Assembly: GCF_002875945.1 (NCBI RefSeq)
Contig: NZ_MCZK01000160.1
Coordinates: 1-64,000, forward strand
DNA: 64,000 nucleotides
DNA from: Vibrio lentus
GTDB lineage: Bacteria > Pseudomonadota > Gammaproteobacteria > Enterobacterales > Vibrionaceae
Reading direction: 5' to 3'
Part shown: positions 46,516 to 56,440 of the stretch, in pieces
Layout of the letters: the number at the start of each line of letters is the position of its first letter
Numbering within the stretch: the stretch's first letter is position 1
Translations under genes and position numbers: made by a program
Notes under the pieces: model-generated
Databases searched by the model: none
What the model was told of the DNA's origin: nothing
What the model saw: the letters and a program-made list of their open reading frames with translations, nothing else

Positions 46516-46742
46516 TTTTCCACAATCCAAGATCGAGAAAAGATCGTTGATCATATGTTCGATCTGTAAATTAGTTCTTTATTTTCATGTATTTATATCT
46601 GTTTTTTGCTTGGCTTAGTCGAGTTCTCAACAGGGTGGATAAATAATATAAACAGAGTTATCCACAGATGGGCCTTGTCGCGGAACAAAAAATAACAATA
46701 AATTGATTACAACGAACACAATCGAGTCAACGGATAAGGATC
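46516..46742. other. DnaA-box and GATC cluster upstream of polA
   Basis: A perfect DnaA box TTATCCACA at 46658-46666 sits within ACAGAGTTATCCACAG, the same 16 bases that surround box R4 of E. coli oriC as I recall it. One-mismatch boxes are at 46634-46642 (TTATCCACC, reverse strand) and 46516-46524 (TTTTCCACA). Four GATC sites lie within 34 bp (46531, 46542, 46549, 46561), and a fifth at 46739. GATCTGTAAATTA followed by an AT-rich stretch resembles an oriC 13-mer region. The chromosome origin is not expected here, so a DnaA-titrating or DnaA-regulated site, perhaps for polA, is more likely. Confidence 0.55.
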
Positions 46743-46817
46743 GACAACGTAGAATCCAATTAGCAGACGTGGCATCCTTAACAGATTATTTCTGTACTTA
46801 CTGGATACACAAACATT

Positions 46818-49616
46818 ATGGCTCGTATTCCTGATAATCCATTGATCCTGATCGATGGCTCTTCTTACCTATATCGCGCGTTCCATGCTTACCCTGGCAC
46901 CATGAGTAATGGTGATATCCCAACCAATGCTGTTTATGGCGTGGTTAACATGCTGCGCAGCATGATGCGTCAATTTGCTTCTGATCGTATTGCGGTTATT
47001 TTTGATGCGAAAGGGAAAACGTTCCGTGATGATATGTACCCAGAGTACAAAGCAAACCGTCCACCAATGCCTGATGATCTTCGTTGTCAGATCGAGCCGC
47101 TGCACAACGTAATTCGTGCAATGGGTCTACCGCTTATCTCTATCCCTGGCGTAGAAGCCGATGACGTGATTGGTACGCTGGCTTCTCAAGCTTCCGCGAT
47201 GGGCATGCCTGTTCTTATCAGTACTGGCGATAAAGATATGGCCCAACTGGTTGATGAGAACGTTACTTTGATCAATACCATGACTAATGTCGTGATGGAT
47301 CGTGAAGGCGTCATCGAGAAGTTTGGTATCCCACCTGAGTTGATCATCGATTACCTTGCTCTAATGGGCGATAAAGTCGATAACATCCCAGGTGTTCCGG
47401 GTGTGGGTGATAAGACAGCAACGGCATTACTGCAAGGTATTGGTAGCATCGAAAAGCTGTATCAAAACCTTGATGATATTGCGGCGCTTGGTTTCCGTGG
47501 TTCGAAGACGATGGCTAAGAAGCTGGCTGATAATAAAGCCAATGCTGACATGTCTTACGAACTTGCGACGATTAAACTCGATGTTGAATTAGAAGACACG
47601 CCAGAGTCTCTTGTTAAAGCACAACCAAATACTGATGAACTCATTAAGCTATATGGCCAATTGGTCTTCAAATCTTGGCTGAACGAGCTACTTGAAGGTG
47701 GCAGTGGCGTAGTTGAAGCTGATGAGAAATCTGGCTCGGTACGCAGCAGCACGGCATCAACCACCTCTACCGTAGAAATGAATACCTCTGCAGTGACGAT
47801 TGACCGTAGCAACTACGAAACGATTCTAGATGAAGCGTCATTCAATGTTTGGCTAGAGAAGCTCAAAGCCGCAGACGTGTTTGCCTTTGATACCGAGACT
47901 GACAGCCTAGATTACATGGTCGCTAACCTTGTGGGTCTATCATTCGCAACGGAAGAAGGCGTAGCCGCTTACGTGCCTGTCGCTCATGATTACTTAGACG
48001 CACCACAACAGTTGGATCGTGATTGGGTGCTTGAGCAGCTGAAACCGATTCTAGAAGATGACGCACAAGCAAAAGTGGGTCAAAACCTGAAGTACGATAT
48101 GAGTGTGTTAGCGCGCTACGGTATCGAGATGAAAGGCATTAAGTTCGATACCATGTTGGCGTCATACGTTTTCAATAGCGTAGGTGGCAAGCATGACATG
48201 GACAGCCTAGCGCTGCGTTTCCTACAACACAGCTGCATCTCATTTGAGCAAATTGCAGGTAAAGGTAAGAAGCAACTGACTTTCAACCAGATTGAGCTAG
48301 GTGAAGCTTCTCCATATGCTGCGGAAGATGCTGACGTGACTTTACGTCTTCATAACCGCCTGATGGAAAACATCGAGAAAGATGAAAAGCTAAAATCGAT
48401 CTATGAAGAGATCGAGGTGCCGCTGATTCCTGTGATGTCTCGCATTGAGCGCACCGGTGTATTCATCGACGACATGTTGTTGGGAGCTCAATCGCAAGAG
48501 ATTGCGGTTCGTCTTGATGAGCTAGAACAAAAAGCTTACGAGATTGCAGAGCAAGAGTTCAACATGAACTCGCCAAAACAGCTGCAAGCGATCTTGTTCG
48601 AAAAGATGGGTCTGCCTGTTATCAAGAAAACGCCTTCTGGTGCCGCTTCGACCAACGAAGAAGTGTTGCAAGAGCTAGCGTTGGACTACCCATTGCCTAA
48701 GCTGATCATTGAGTATCGTGGCCTAGCGAAACTGAAGTCGACTTACACTGATAAGCTGCCGAAGATGATCAACGCTGAAACAGGTCGTGTTCATACGTCT
48801 TACCATCAAGCCGTGACCGCGACGGGCCGTTTGTCTTCGACCGATCCAAACCTACAGAACATCCCAATTCGTAATGAAGAAGGTCGTCGTATCCGCCAAG
48901 CATTCGTTGCACAACATGGTTGGAAGATCCTAGCGGTCGATTACTCTCAAATTGAATTGCGTATCATGGCGCACCTATCCGGTGATAAAGCATTACTGGA
49001 AGCATTCCAACAAGGCAAAGATATCCACGCGGCAACCGCTGCTGAGATCATTGGCGTTGATATTGAGAGTGTGACCACTGAACAACGTCGTCGTGCTAAG
49101 GCTGTTAACTTTGGTCTTATCTACGGCATGAGTGCCTTTGGTTTGGCTAAGCAGCTGGGTATTCCTCGTGGTGAAGCGCAGCACTACATGGATACTTACT
49201 TCGAACGCTACCCTGGCGTTATGCAGTACATGGAAGACACTCGCAGCGCTGCTTCAGAGCAAGGCTTCGTTGAAACCATTTACGGTCGTCGTTTGCATCT
49301 TCCTGAAATCCAATCTCGTAATGGCATGCGTCGTAAAGCCGCTGAGCGTGCGGCGATCAATGCGCCAATGCAAGGTACGGCGGCGGACATCATCAAGAAA
49401 GCGATGTTGTTAGTGGATGAGTGGATTCAAGCCGAAGGCGATGGTCGTGTGAAGCTATTGATGCAAGTACACGATGAATTGGTATTTGAAGTTCAAGAGT
49501 CAGCTTTAGCCGAAATTGAAAGTAAAGTACAACAATTGATGGAGTCAGCCGCTGATCTAGAAGTACCGTTAGTCGCGGAAGCAGGCCACGGTGACAACTG
49601 GGATCAAGCCCACTAA
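46818..49616 (+). CDS. polA: DNA polymerase I
   Basis: A 932-residue repair and Okazaki-fragment polymerase. The N-terminal 5' nuclease (about 1-295) has [27 protein letters not shown] and GVEADDVIG. The 3'-5' exonuclease (about 325-520) keeps the catalytic DxE in [12 protein letters not shown], so proofreading is intact. The polymerase domain has [16 protein letters not shown], the finger helix [19 protein letters not shown], and [10 protein letters not shown]. It lies downstream of RyhB and a DnaA-box cluster, with Spot 42 following, as in E. coli. Confidence 0.98.
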   Translation: MARIPDNPLILIDGSSYLYRAFHAYPGTMSNGDIPTNAVYGVVNMLRSMMRQFASDRIAVIFDAKGKTFRDDMYPEYKANRPPMPDDLRCQIEPLHNVIRAMGLPLISIPGVEADDVIGTLASQASAMGMPVLISTGDKDMAQLVDENVTLINTMTNVVMDREGVIEKFGIPPELIIDYLALMGDKVDNIPGVPGVGDKTATALLQGIGSIEKLYQNLDDIAALGFRGSKTMAKKLADNKANADMSYELATIKLDVELEDTPESLVKAQPNTDELIKLYGQLVFKSWLNELLEGGSGVVEADEKSGSVRSSTASTTSTVEMNTSAVTIDRSNYETILDEASFNVWLEKLKAADVFAFDTETDSLDYMVANLVGLSFATEEGVAAYVPVAHDYLDAPQQLDRDWVLEQLKPILEDDAQAKVGQNLKYDMSVLARYGIEMKGIKFDTMLASYVFNSVGGKHDMDSLALRFLQHSCISFEQIAGKGKKQLTFNQIELGEASPYAAEDADVTLRLHNRLMENIEKDEKLKSIYEEIEVPLIPVMSRIERTGVFIDDMLLGAQSQEIAVRLDELEQKAYEIAEQEFNMNSPKQLQAILFEKMGLPVIKKTPSGAASTNEEVLQELALDYPLPKLIIEYRGLAKLKSTYTDKLPKMINAETGRVHTSYHQAVTATGRLSSTDPNLQNIPIRNEEGRRIRQAFVAQHGWKILAVDYSQIELRIMAHLSGDKALLEAFQQGKDIHAATAAEIIGVDIESVTTEQRRRAKAVNFGLIYGMSAFGLAKQLGIPRGEAQHYMDTYFERYPGVMQYMEDTRSAASEQGFVETIYGRRLHLPEIQSRNGMRRKAAERAAINAPMQGTAADIIKKAMLLVDEWIQAEGDGRVKLLMQVHDELVFEVQESALAEIESKVQQLMESAADLEVPLVAEAGHGDNWDQAH

Positions 49617-49650
49617 TCAGTTTTCGACCTTATTGACTAAATTAGTATGA

Positions 49651-49678
49651 GCCAGTGCACAAACACTGGCTTTTTTTT
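49651..49678 (+). terminator. Terminator after polA
   Basis: Stem GCCAGTG / CACTGGC with loop CACAAA... (short), then eight T. Confidence 0.88.
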
Positions 49679-49791
49679 GCCTCGAATAAAGTTGAGTTGT
49701 AGAAAGGGTTTAGGTGTTTTAATAAAACATTCATGAAAAAAAACTACAAAAAATGTTTTCATTTCTGAGCAATTGTTGTACATTAAATCTC

Positions 49792-49896
49792 GTAGGGTAC
49801 AGAGGTAAGATGTTCTATCTTTCAGACCTTTTGTTTCACGTTATTGGATTAGGCTGATTCAGCCGCCCCAGCCAGCATTTGGCTGGGGCGTTTTTT
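49792..49896 (+). ncRNA. spf: Spot 42 RNA
   Basis: A small RNA of about 105 nt that represses catabolic mRNAs in E. coli. The 5' end GTAGGGTACAGAGGTAAGAT and the following TTCTATCTTTCAGACCTTTT are nearly identical to E. coli spf, and it ends with the terminator GCCCCAGCCAG / TTGGCTGGGGC plus TTTTTT. Location just downstream of polA is also conserved. CRP control is known in enterics; I did not find a clear CRP site here. Confidence 0.96.
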
Positions 49897-50122
49897 CTTG
49901 TGCGAAAGAAAAATATTTCCAACCTATAATTCCCTCGTTAATCGGCTTCTTTTTAGTACCTTTTCTATTCTTCTCGAAACCTTCTCTCTATCACTGGATT
50001 TGTCTTAAATCTGGAATTTGATCAGCAATTGGTAATTTAAATCCGTCTCTAAGTGGATTGTTTTATTGTTGGAAATAACTTTTATTTTACAAGTTACTCA
50101 TAATGCATTGATCATTTACGTC
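49897..50122. other. AT-rich spacer between Spot 42 and the minus-strand hypothetical
   Basis: No gene or RNA family recognised. T-rich stretches with a small AATCCG/GGATT hairpin; probably only 3' flanks. Confidence 0.4.
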
Positions 50123-50728
50123 TTATTTATCAGTACATTGAGTGGGTGAATGCTCAATGTAATCCATGATTTCTTGTTGTTTTTCGGTACTGAATTTCAG
50201 TGCTTCGGCTGTGATCTGTATTGAGTGCGCCATGGAAGAGATGTTATGGGTCGCTTTCACCAAGGTTTGCTGCATGGGTTTAAGGATAAGTAGATAGATA
50301 GCGGTCAACGCGATAACAATGACCGCGATCACCGCCGCCAACGCAATAATGATTTTAGTTTGGATGTCATCTAGCAGTAATTGACTGGTTTTCTTAAAGG
50401 CGATTCGAGAATTGTCTAAGGCTTGCGGCAGTTGGTTGAGGGATGTTTTGGTTGAACTGGCGAGCTTATTAATGCTCTCAACGGTTTGATTCAATGCTTG
50501 CTGCTGGTCATCGCTGAGGTTGGGGTTGTTGACGATGGCTTGCAACGATTGCGATATCACCTCGAGAGATTCACTTGCCTCCTGAGCGTACTTCTCCATG
50601 CCGTCGAGATCTAAGGTCATATCAACATTGACCAGAGCGGCCTCGGTTTTGGGCTGTTCCGCTTCAGACGTTGCTCCGGAAAATGAGATTAATATAAGCG
50701 TGATGGTCGCCAAGGGCTTTTTCCACAT
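50123..50728 (-). CDS. Hypothetical exported or membrane-anchored helical protein
   Basis: A 201-residue protein of unrecognised family. An N-terminal signal sequence (LATITLILISFSGATSEA) is followed by a helical periplasmic part of about 95 residues (Gln/Ser/Leu-rich, LDLDGMEKYAQEASESLEVI), a strong TM at about 125-153 (IIIALAAVIAVIVIALTAIY), and a C-terminal helical tail (HNISSMAHSIQITAEALKFS). The arrangement resembles the sensor half of a chemoreceptor without a signalling domain. It sits between spf and engB, where E. coli has no gene. Confidence 0.75.
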   Translation of the reverse strand: MWKKPLATITLILISFSGATSEAEQPKTEAALVNVDMTLDLDGMEKYAQEASESLEVISQSLQAIVNNPNLSDDQQQALNQTVESINKLASSTKTSLNQLPQALDNSRIAFKKTSQLLLDDIQTKIIIALAAVIAVIVIALTAIYLLILKPMQQTLVKATHNISSMAHSIQITAEALKFSTEKQQEIMDYIEHSPTQCTDK

Positions 50729-50855
50729 GAGTATTCCTTTCTCACTGTTTTGTTTGTCAAAGGTTGTCTTTTAGTATGGTTCACTTCTCTCTCTTCTAAC
50801 TGATTAATATTGTCTTTAACGCCCAAGATCTAGGTTTAACTCACTAATTTGTGGG

Positions 50856-50890
50856 TAAAAAAATACCCCACCTATAAAAGGCAGGGTATT
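50856..50890 (-). terminator. Terminator after engB
   Basis: On the minus strand, AATACCC / GGGTATT with an internal mismatch and loop is followed by a seven-T run, about 70 nt past the engB stop. Confidence 0.75.
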
Positions 50891-50958
50891 GATAAGGCTA
50901 AATCACGGGTTGTCGGTGCTTTAACCTCTAATTATAGATAAAGCTCTATATAGAGGAA

Positions 50959-51618
50959 CTACTCTGAGTCGTTTTGCTCTTCGTCAGCTAACTCATCAAT
51001 GATGTGATCGGCAAATACCGGAGCAAACCACTCATCCATCTTGGCACGCAGTTGGTCAACGCCGATGCCCTTCATTGAAGAGAAGACATCAACCGCAACA
51101 TCACCACCGAAAGATTTCGCATCGTTACGGATTTTCAGTAGCTGTGCTTTACGCGCGCCACTCTTCAGTTTGTCTGCTTTTGTTAACAAAACCTGTACTG
51201 GGATGCGGCTATCGATAGCCCAGTAGATCATTTGTTGGTCAAGGTCCTTCATTGGGTGACGGATATCCATCAATACCACTAAACCTTTTAGGCTTTCGCG
51301 TCGTTGTAGGTATTCACCTAGCGACTTCTGCCATTTTTTCTTCATCTCAAGCGGTACTTGAGCGAAGCCATATCCAGGCAAATCAACAATATGACAGCCG
51401 TCGGTAACCTTAAATAGGTTAATTAGCTGAGTTCGACCTGGGGTTTTACTGGTTTTCGCCAAGCTTTTTTGGTTCGTAACGCGGTTTAGTGCGCTAGATT
51501 TACCAGCATTGGAGCGTCCTGCAAACGCAATTTCGATCCCTTCGTCTTCTGGTAAGTGACGAATATCAGGTGCACTGGTAATGAAATGCGTGTTTTGATA
51601 ATGAATTTTTACGCTCAC
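50959..51618 (-). CDS. engB: Ribosome biogenesis GTPase EngB (YihA/YsxC)
   Basis: A 219-residue essential GTPase for 50S subunit assembly. G motifs: G1 [16 protein letters not shown]2 region [14 protein letters not shown]3 [13 protein letters not shown]4 LLTKADKLK. Start: GTG at 51618 has GGAG 6 nt upstream and gives [13 protein letters not shown] at the N-terminus. A longer reading from 51768 would overlap the divergent cytochrome start and is unlikely. It is divergent from cytochrome c4. Confidence 0.95.
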   Translation of the reverse strand: MSVKIHYQNTHFITSAPDIRHLPEDEGIEIAFAGRSNAGKSSALNRVTNQKSLAKTSKTPGRTQLINLFKVTDGCHIVDLPGYGFAQVPLEMKKKWQKSLGEYLQRRESLKGLVVLMDIRHPMKDLDQQMIYWAIDSRIPVQVLLTKADKLKSGARKAQLLKIRNDAKSFGGDVAVDVFSSMKGIGVDQLRAKMDEWFAPVFADHIIDELADEEQNDSE

Positions 51619-51766
51619 TGTTAACTCCATCTCGACTTTGTGTAGTCGATTGATTACTTTTTTGTGAATTTGTGTAAAATAACCGTGCTCGGCATAAGGT
51701 CGCCTATTGTACCATGAGTGGCAACATAGAGTGGTACTGGAAGCTTGATAATTATAATGGAATGTC

Positions 51767-52384
51767 ATGAAGAAATTAGCGCTAATTTTGAGTCTTTTAG
51801 CCAGCTGCTCAGTATGGGCTCAAGGTAGTATTGAAGCTGGTAAAGCCAAATCACAAACATGTGTTGCCTGCCACGGTGCTGACGGCAACAGTCTGATCAC
51901 GCAGTACCCTAAACTGGCTGGTCAACATGAGAAGTATCTAGAGAAGCAACTTAAAGAGCTTAAGCTAGGTATGACGAGTGGTGGTAAGCAAGGTCGTTAT
52001 GAACCTGTAATGGGTGCAATGGCGATGCCTTTATCTGAAGAAGATATGGCTGACCTAGCGGCATACTACGCATCTCTACCTATCTCGAACAACTCTACAC
52101 CTGAAAATGTTGTAGATGAAGGTAAGGTTCTTTATACCGCGGGTAACGCAGAACGTGGCGTAACGGCATGTATTGCTTGTCACGGTCCACGTGGTAACGG
52201 TACCGAGCTTTCTGGTTTCCCTAAGATTTCAGGCCAACACGCAGATTACATCAAGGCTCAACTTGAGAAATTCCGCGATGGTAGCCGTAATAACGACATG
52301 AATGCGATGATGCGTGATGTAGCTAAAAAGTTAACAGACGCAGATATTGATACCTTATCGAAGTACGTTGGTGGTTTACACTAA
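51767..52384 (+). CDS. Di-heme cytochrome c4
   Basis: A 205-residue periplasmic electron carrier with two heme domains. The signal peptide [18 protein letters not shown] is followed by heme sites [12 protein letters not shown] (about residue 35) and [12 protein letters not shown] (about 135). The axial methionines are in [12 protein letters not shown] and [11 protein letters not shown]. It donates electrons to cbb3-type oxidase in related bacteria. It is divergent from engB. Confidence 0.95.
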   Translation: MKKLALILSLLASCSVWAQGSIEAGKAKSQTCVACHGADGNSLITQYPKLAGQHEKYLEKQLKELKLGMTSGGKQGRYEPVMGAMAMPLSEEDMADLAAYYASLPISNNSTPENVVDEGKVLYTAGNAERGVTACIACHGPRGNGTELSGFPKISGQHADYIKAQLEKFRDGSRNNDMNAMMRDVAKKLTDADIDTLSKYVGGLH

Positions 52385-52445
52385 TATGTCGGTTTCTTGT
52401 TCTTAGCCAGAACAACGAAATGTACGTTCGAGCAAAATTGAAGAG

Positions 52446-52478
52446 ACGCCCCAATCAGCAATGGTTGGGGCGTTTTCT
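52446..52478 (+). terminator. Terminator after the cytochrome c4 gene
   Basis: Stem ACGCCCCAA / TTGGGGCGT with a TCAGCAATGG loop, then TTTTCTTTT. Confidence 0.9.
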
Positions 52479-52601
52479 TTTGTATTGATTTTATTTATGC
52501 GTTTTTATCTCATGTCTAATTTATCAATGTGTGATCGATTTGTGTACGAAAGTGTGAAGTCGCACTCTTGTAGTCTTTTTGTAACACGGTAAAGTAACCG
52601 C

Positions 52602-52857
52602 CATCAGCTAGGAGCTGACTTAGATATGGATGGTCATCTAGTCTAACGGTATAGACAGAAACGGATCAGGCTAGGACAGCCCAGCAACAAGGTGTTAGAA
52701 AAGGATAGCCAAAACTCATCAGGACGATGAACAACAAATAAATTTGGCATGGAAAGCACCAATAACAAATGGAGATTTGTGTACCAAGTTGAGTATGCAA
52801 ATTTTGGCCGATATAGGCAGATTTAGAGAGCGATAGGTTTTCCTATCGCTTTTTTTA
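52602..52857 (+). ncRNA. csrC: CsrB/CsrC-family CsrA-sequestering RNA, CsrC by position
   Basis: A structured RNA of about 256 nt with at least eight GGA motifs in about 170 nt, several in hairpin loops: GGCT-AGGAC-AGCC (52670-52682), CATC-AGGAC-GATG (52717-52729) and ACAAAT-GGAG-ATTTGT (52765-52780). Others are CTAGGAGC, ATATGGATG, AACGGATC, AAAGGATAG and CATGGAAAG. This is the hallmark of RNAs that titrate CsrA. It ends in AGCGATAGG-TTTT-CCTATCGCT plus T-run (52829-52857). In E. coli csrC lies between engB and yihI; here yihI is just downstream. The 5' end is approximate (TTGTAG, 16-17 nt, TAAAGT upstream). Confidence 0.88.
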
Positions 52858-52941
52858 TTGATTTGATGAAAAAACACCCAATACCCCTCCACTATAAACG
52901 CAGTTTCTGGTATGTTTCGCATCCCTGTTTAAGGATGTGCT

Positions 52942-53580
52942 ATGTATACTTGTCCCTTATGCCATCACCAAGGCGTGAATCACTATTTTGAAGACAAACG
53001 TAGAGCGTATCTACAATGTCAGCAATGTGAACTGGTATTTGTTAAACCTGAACAAAGGTTAGAAGCAAAAGAAGAAAAAGCACACTATGATCTCCATGAG
53101 AACGATCCTAGTGATGCGGGCTACCGCCGCTTTTTATCTCGCATCGCGGATCCCTTAACAGACAAAATTTCATCTAACTCACAAGGGTTGGATTTTGGTT
53201 GTGGCCCAGGCCCTACGCTATCTATTATGTTAGAAGAAGCCGGACACACCATGGAGTTGTACGATATTTATTACCATCCAGAGACTTCTGTGTTGGAGAA
53301 AACGTATGACTTTATGACTGCTACCGAAGTGATAGAGCACCTTTATCACCCAGACAAAGTGTGGCAGCAATGGTTGAATTTAGTTAAACCCAAGGGCTGG
53401 ATTGGTCTTATGACTAAGCTAGTAATAGACGTAGATGCGTTTGCTGGTTGGCACTATAAGAATGACCCGACACATGTCGTCTTCTTTAGTCGTCAAACAT
53501 TCCAGTTTTTGGCCGAGCGGGATAAGCTCGAACTAGAATTTTTTGGAAGTGATGTAATTTTACTGAGGAAAGTGCAGTAA
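52942..53580 (+). CDS. Class I SAM-dependent methyltransferase with N-terminal zinc ribbon
   Basis: A 212-residue protein. The N-terminus has two CxxC pairs (YTCPLCHHQGVNHY and YLQCQQCELVFVK), a likely zinc ribbon. A SAM-binding domain follows, with LDFGCGPGPTLSIMLEEAGH and YDFMTATEVIEHLYHP. Substrate unknown. Its stop overlaps the yihI start (TAATG), so the two genes are coupled. It sits between csrC and yihI, where E. coli has no gene. Confidence 0.88.
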   Translation: MYTCPLCHHQGVNHYFEDKRRAYLQCQQCELVFVKPEQRLEAKEEKAHYDLHENDPSDAGYRRFLSRIADPLTDKISSNSQGLDFGCGPGPTLSIMLEEAGHTMELYDIYYHPETSVLEKTYDFMTATEVIEHLYHPDKVWQQWLNLVKPKGWIGLMTKLVIDVDAFAGWHYKNDPTHVVFFSRQTFQFLAERDKLELEFFGSDVILLRKVQ

Positions 53581-54140
53581 TGGGTCGTAGTAAGAAATCA
53601 AGAAAGCCGGGAGCACTTGGCGCTCCTGAACCTATGGTAACAAGAAACCGTAGTGAATCTGATGTTGAAGGTCGTGAACGCAAGCGTGTTAAAAAGCGCA
53701 AAGGTCTTAAATCTGGCAGCCGTCACTCAGATGGTAGCGAAGCGAGACAGCGTAAAGCTGCACAAGATCGTGACCCTCGTTTAGGCAGCAAGAAAAAAAT
53801 TCCGCTGATTGTTGAGCCTGCTAAGAAGCCGACGAAACAAGAGCGTAAGCTATCTAACGAACAAGAGTTAGAGATGCTTGAGAATGATGCTCAACTGAAC
53901 ACATTGTTAGATCGTATCGAAAATGGTGAAAACCTAGGTGCTGGTCTACAGAAGTTCGTTGATGAGAAACTTGATCGTATCGAACACCTAATGGGCCGTC
54001 TAGGTCTGCTAGAGCCAGAAGACGATGAAGAAGAGATCTTCGAAGAAGCTCCTGTTGTCGCTAAGAAGAAGAAAGCAAGCTCTGACGAAGACTTGTTGTC
54101 TCAATTCGAAGATATCGATTTAGACAGCTTTAAAGGTTAA
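53580..54140 (+). CDS. yihI: YihI, activator of Der GTPase
   Basis: A 186-residue highly charged protein. In E. coli YihI stimulates the GTPase Der and so tunes 50S ribosome assembly. The basic N-terminal tail (GRSKKSRKPGALG, RKRVKKRKGLKSG) and the conserved helical core EQELEMLENDAQLNTLLDRI with EKLDRIEHLMGRLG mark the family. The C-terminus is acidic. The start codon overlaps the preceding stop, and DUF2489 follows after 6 nt. Confidence 0.94.
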   Translation: MGRSKKSRKPGALGAPEPMVTRNRSESDVEGRERKRVKKRKGLKSGSRHSDGSEARQRKAAQDRDPRLGSKKKIPLIVEPAKKPTKQERKLSNEQELEMLENDAQLNTLLDRIENGENLGAGLQKFVDEKLDRIEHLMGRLGLLEPEDDEEEIFEEAPVVAKKKKASSDEDLLSQFEDIDLDSFKG

Positions 54141-54146
54141 GACGAA

Positions 54147-54635
54147 ATGAATGTAACCTTATTAGCAATTGCTGGTGGAATTATCATTCTCGGCTTGGGC
54201 TCTTATGCAGGTTACCTTCTACTTCAAGTGAAGAAGCAGACGGAGTTGCAAAAGCAGCATCAAGCACTTGCCATTGAAAAACGTAACGCAACGATTTACG
54301 ACAACGTAAATACCTTGTGTTTAGCGGGTATTCAAGGCCAGTGTGATTTACCTGAGATCAGTATCCGAGTGTGTATCATTATGGATAACGTTCAGGGTGA
54401 TGAGCGTGTCGATTTTGATTCTGAATATCCTGCTCTTTCTGAGCTGTACCATATCGTTAAAGATATGGCGCGCGGAGACGGAAGGCAGAAACTGACCAAG
54501 AAAGAACGCATGCAGCAGAATCTCACACGCCACAAGGCGGAGACTCGCTTGAATGATGCGGTTATCGAAGATTTGAAAAGGTTGCAGGAGAAGGTTAAGC
54601 CTCTCAACAATCAAATCAATATTCAGATGATCTAG
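54147..54635 (+). CDS. DUF2489-domain protein
   Basis: A 162-residue protein of unknown function with an N-terminal TM (LLAIAGGIIILGLGSYAGYL) and a helical cytoplasmic part (ISIRVCIIMDNVQG, YPALSELYHIVKDMARGDGR, KKERMQQNLTRHKAE). The match is to the DUF2489 family by recall. It is the third gene of a probable MTase-yihI-DUF2489 unit upstream of hemN. Confidence 0.85.
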   Translation: MNVTLLAIAGGIIILGLGSYAGYLLLQVKKQTELQKQHQALAIEKRNATIYDNVNTLCLAGIQGQCDLPEISIRVCIIMDNVQGDERVDFDSEYPALSELYHIVKDMARGDGRQKLTKKERMQQNLTRHKAETRLNDAVIEDLKRLQEKVKPLNNQINIQMI

Positions 54636-54933
54636 TCACTGAGACTTTTAATATAGAGGCTTGTTTAATACATGGTGTTTTTGAGACGCATTGTTCTTAA
54701 TACACCTTATCTTTATAGATAGTGTTAAATGGGCCTTCTTACCTTTTGCACCTTTTTATTTCGGTGCATTGTTAGTGATCAAGCTAGCAGTTCTGAGTTT
54801 TTATCTGAAAAAAAGATTTTGTCTTGAAACGTCCTTACAAGTCGTGTGGCAAAATAACCCGTCTATATTTTAATGTATGTAAAATGATTTGAGAGACCTT
54901 AGGTTCTCGCGGATCTAAATTGGAATTACCGCT

Positions 54934-56325
54934 ATGTCGAGCAAGCCAGTAACAACGAATCAGCAAATCGTTTGGGATCAAGAAATCTTAAACAAGTATA
55001 ACTATTCGGGACCTCGTTACACGTCATACCCAACTGCGTTGGAGTTTCATGAAGCGTTTACCGTCGCTGATTACGACATGGCGTGTACTCAGTACCCAGA
55101 GCGTCCTCTCTCTCTTTACGTACATATCCCATTCTGTCACAAGCTTTGTTACTACTGTGGTTGTAACAAGGTCATTACTCGTCACTCGCATAAAGCCGAT
55201 GAGTACTTGGATGTGATCGAACATGAGATTCGTCAGCGTGCTTCTTTACTGAATGGCCGCGAAGTGACTCAACTTCACTTCGGTGGTGGTACGCCAACAT
55301 TCTTAACTAAAGCTCAAATTACCCGTTTGATGCTGATCCTACGTGACGAGTTTAACTTTACGGCTGATGCTGAAATCAGTATCGAAGTTGACCCACGTGA
55401 AATTGAATTAGATGTCCTTGATCACCTGCGTAGCGAAGGTTTTAACCGCCTGAGTATTGGTGTTCAAGACTTCAACAAAGAAGTACAAAAGCTGGTTAAC
55501 CGTGAGCAAGATGAAGAGTTCATCATCGCGATGGTTCAGCGTGCCAAAGAGCTGGGTTTCCGTTCAACCAACCTAGACTTGATCTACGGTCTACCAAAGC
55601 AGACTCAAGCGTTATTTGCTGAAACATTGAAGCAAGTGCTAGAGATGAAACCGGGTCGTTTATCGGTGTTTAACTACGCGCACATGCCGCAACTGTTTGC
55701 TGCGCAGCGTAAGATTAAAGATGAAGACTTACCTGAGCCGAAAGAGAAGATGGCTATCCTACAAGATACCATTGAGACTTTAACGGGCGCGGGCTACCAG
55801 TTCATTGGTATGGATCACTTTGCTTTACCAGAAGACGAGCTAGCCGTTGCACAGCGTGAAGGTATTCTGCATCGTAACTTCCAAGGCTACACGACCCAAG
55901 GTGAAGCTGACTTAGTGGGCTTTGGTGTTTCAGCTATCTCAATGGTCGGTGATGCCTATGCACAGAACCAGAAAGAGCTGAAGAAGTATTACGCTCAAGT
56001 GAATGACCTTCGCCACGCGCTTTGGAAAGGTGTTGCTCTAGACAGTGACGACCTTCTACGTCGTGAAGTGATCAAGCAGCTTATCTGTAACTTCAAGCTT
56101 GATAAAACCATGATTGAATCTGAGTTCTCGGTTAACTTTAATCGTTACTTCAAAGAAGATTTAGGGCTACTGCAAACCTTCGTTAACGATGAGTTGGTTG
56201 AAGTCGACGACAAAGAAATCCGCGTGACTCTACGTGGTCGCTTGTTGATTCGTAATATCTGTATGTGTTTCGATAAATACCTACGTGCTAAGGCTCGCCA
56301 ACAGCAGTTCTCTCGCGTGATCTAA
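54934..56325 (+). CDS. hemN: Oxygen-independent coproporphyrinogen III dehydrogenase HemN
   Basis: A 463-residue radical-SAM enzyme that oxidatively decarboxylates coproporphyrinogen III in anaerobic heme synthesis. The [4Fe-4S] site is HIPFCHKLCYYCGCNKV (CxxxCxxC plus one C), with GGGTPTFLT, SIEVDPREIELDVLDHLR and FNRLSIGVQDF. The signature YNYAHMPQLFAAQRKI-like segment (FNYAHMPQLFAAQRKI) identifies true HemN rather than HemW. It is transcribed from its own region after the DUF2489 gene; no clear FNR site was seen. Confidence 0.97.
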   Translation: MSSKPVTTNQQIVWDQEILNKYNYSGPRYTSYPTALEFHEAFTVADYDMACTQYPERPLSLYVHIPFCHKLCYYCGCNKVITRHSHKADEYLDVIEHEIRQRASLLNGREVTQLHFGGGTPTFLTKAQITRLMLILRDEFNFTADAEISIEVDPREIELDVLDHLRSEGFNRLSIGVQDFNKEVQKLVNREQDEEFIIAMVQRAKELGFRSTNLDLIYGLPKQTQALFAETLKQVLEMKPGRLSVFNYAHMPQLFAAQRKIKDEDLPEPKEKMAILQDTIETLTGAGYQFIGMDHFALPEDELAVAQREGILHRNFQGYTTQGEADLVGFGVSAISMVGDAYAQNQKELKKYYAQVNDLRHALWKGVALDSDDLLRREVIKQLICNFKLDKTMIESEFSVNFNRYFKEDLGLLQTFVNDELVEVDDKEIRVTLRGRLLIRNICMCFDKYLRAKARQQQFSRVI

Positions 56326-56350
56326 TCGCTCGATTGAGAATAGAAACATA

Positions 56351-56379
56351 AAAAATGCCAGCATCGTGCTGGCATTTTT
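56351..56379. terminator. Bidirectional terminator between hemN and the convergent GGDEF-EAL gene
   Basis: A perfect 13-bp stem AAAAATGCCAGCA / TGCTGGCATTTTT with a TCG loop. Confidence 0.94.
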
Positions 56380-56440
56380 GTATCTGTGTCTTGCTACCCT
56401 TAGAAGGCCTACCTGACTAGGTGACCTTCTCTTTGGTGCT

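Noticed and set aside
46492-46569. 25-codon frame over the GATC cluster between ryhB and polA
   Set aside because: No ribosome site; the clustered GATC and DnaA boxes give a better explanation, though conservation should be tested.
46516-46742. Main chromosomal origin oriC
   Set aside because: mnmG, mioC or dnaA are not adjacent, and the box number is low; reported instead as a DnaA-box cluster.
54691-54873. 60-codon hydrophobic frame with a TTG start between the DUF2489 gene and hemN
   Set aside because: No convincing ribosome site and no family resemblance; it may be part of the hemN leader.
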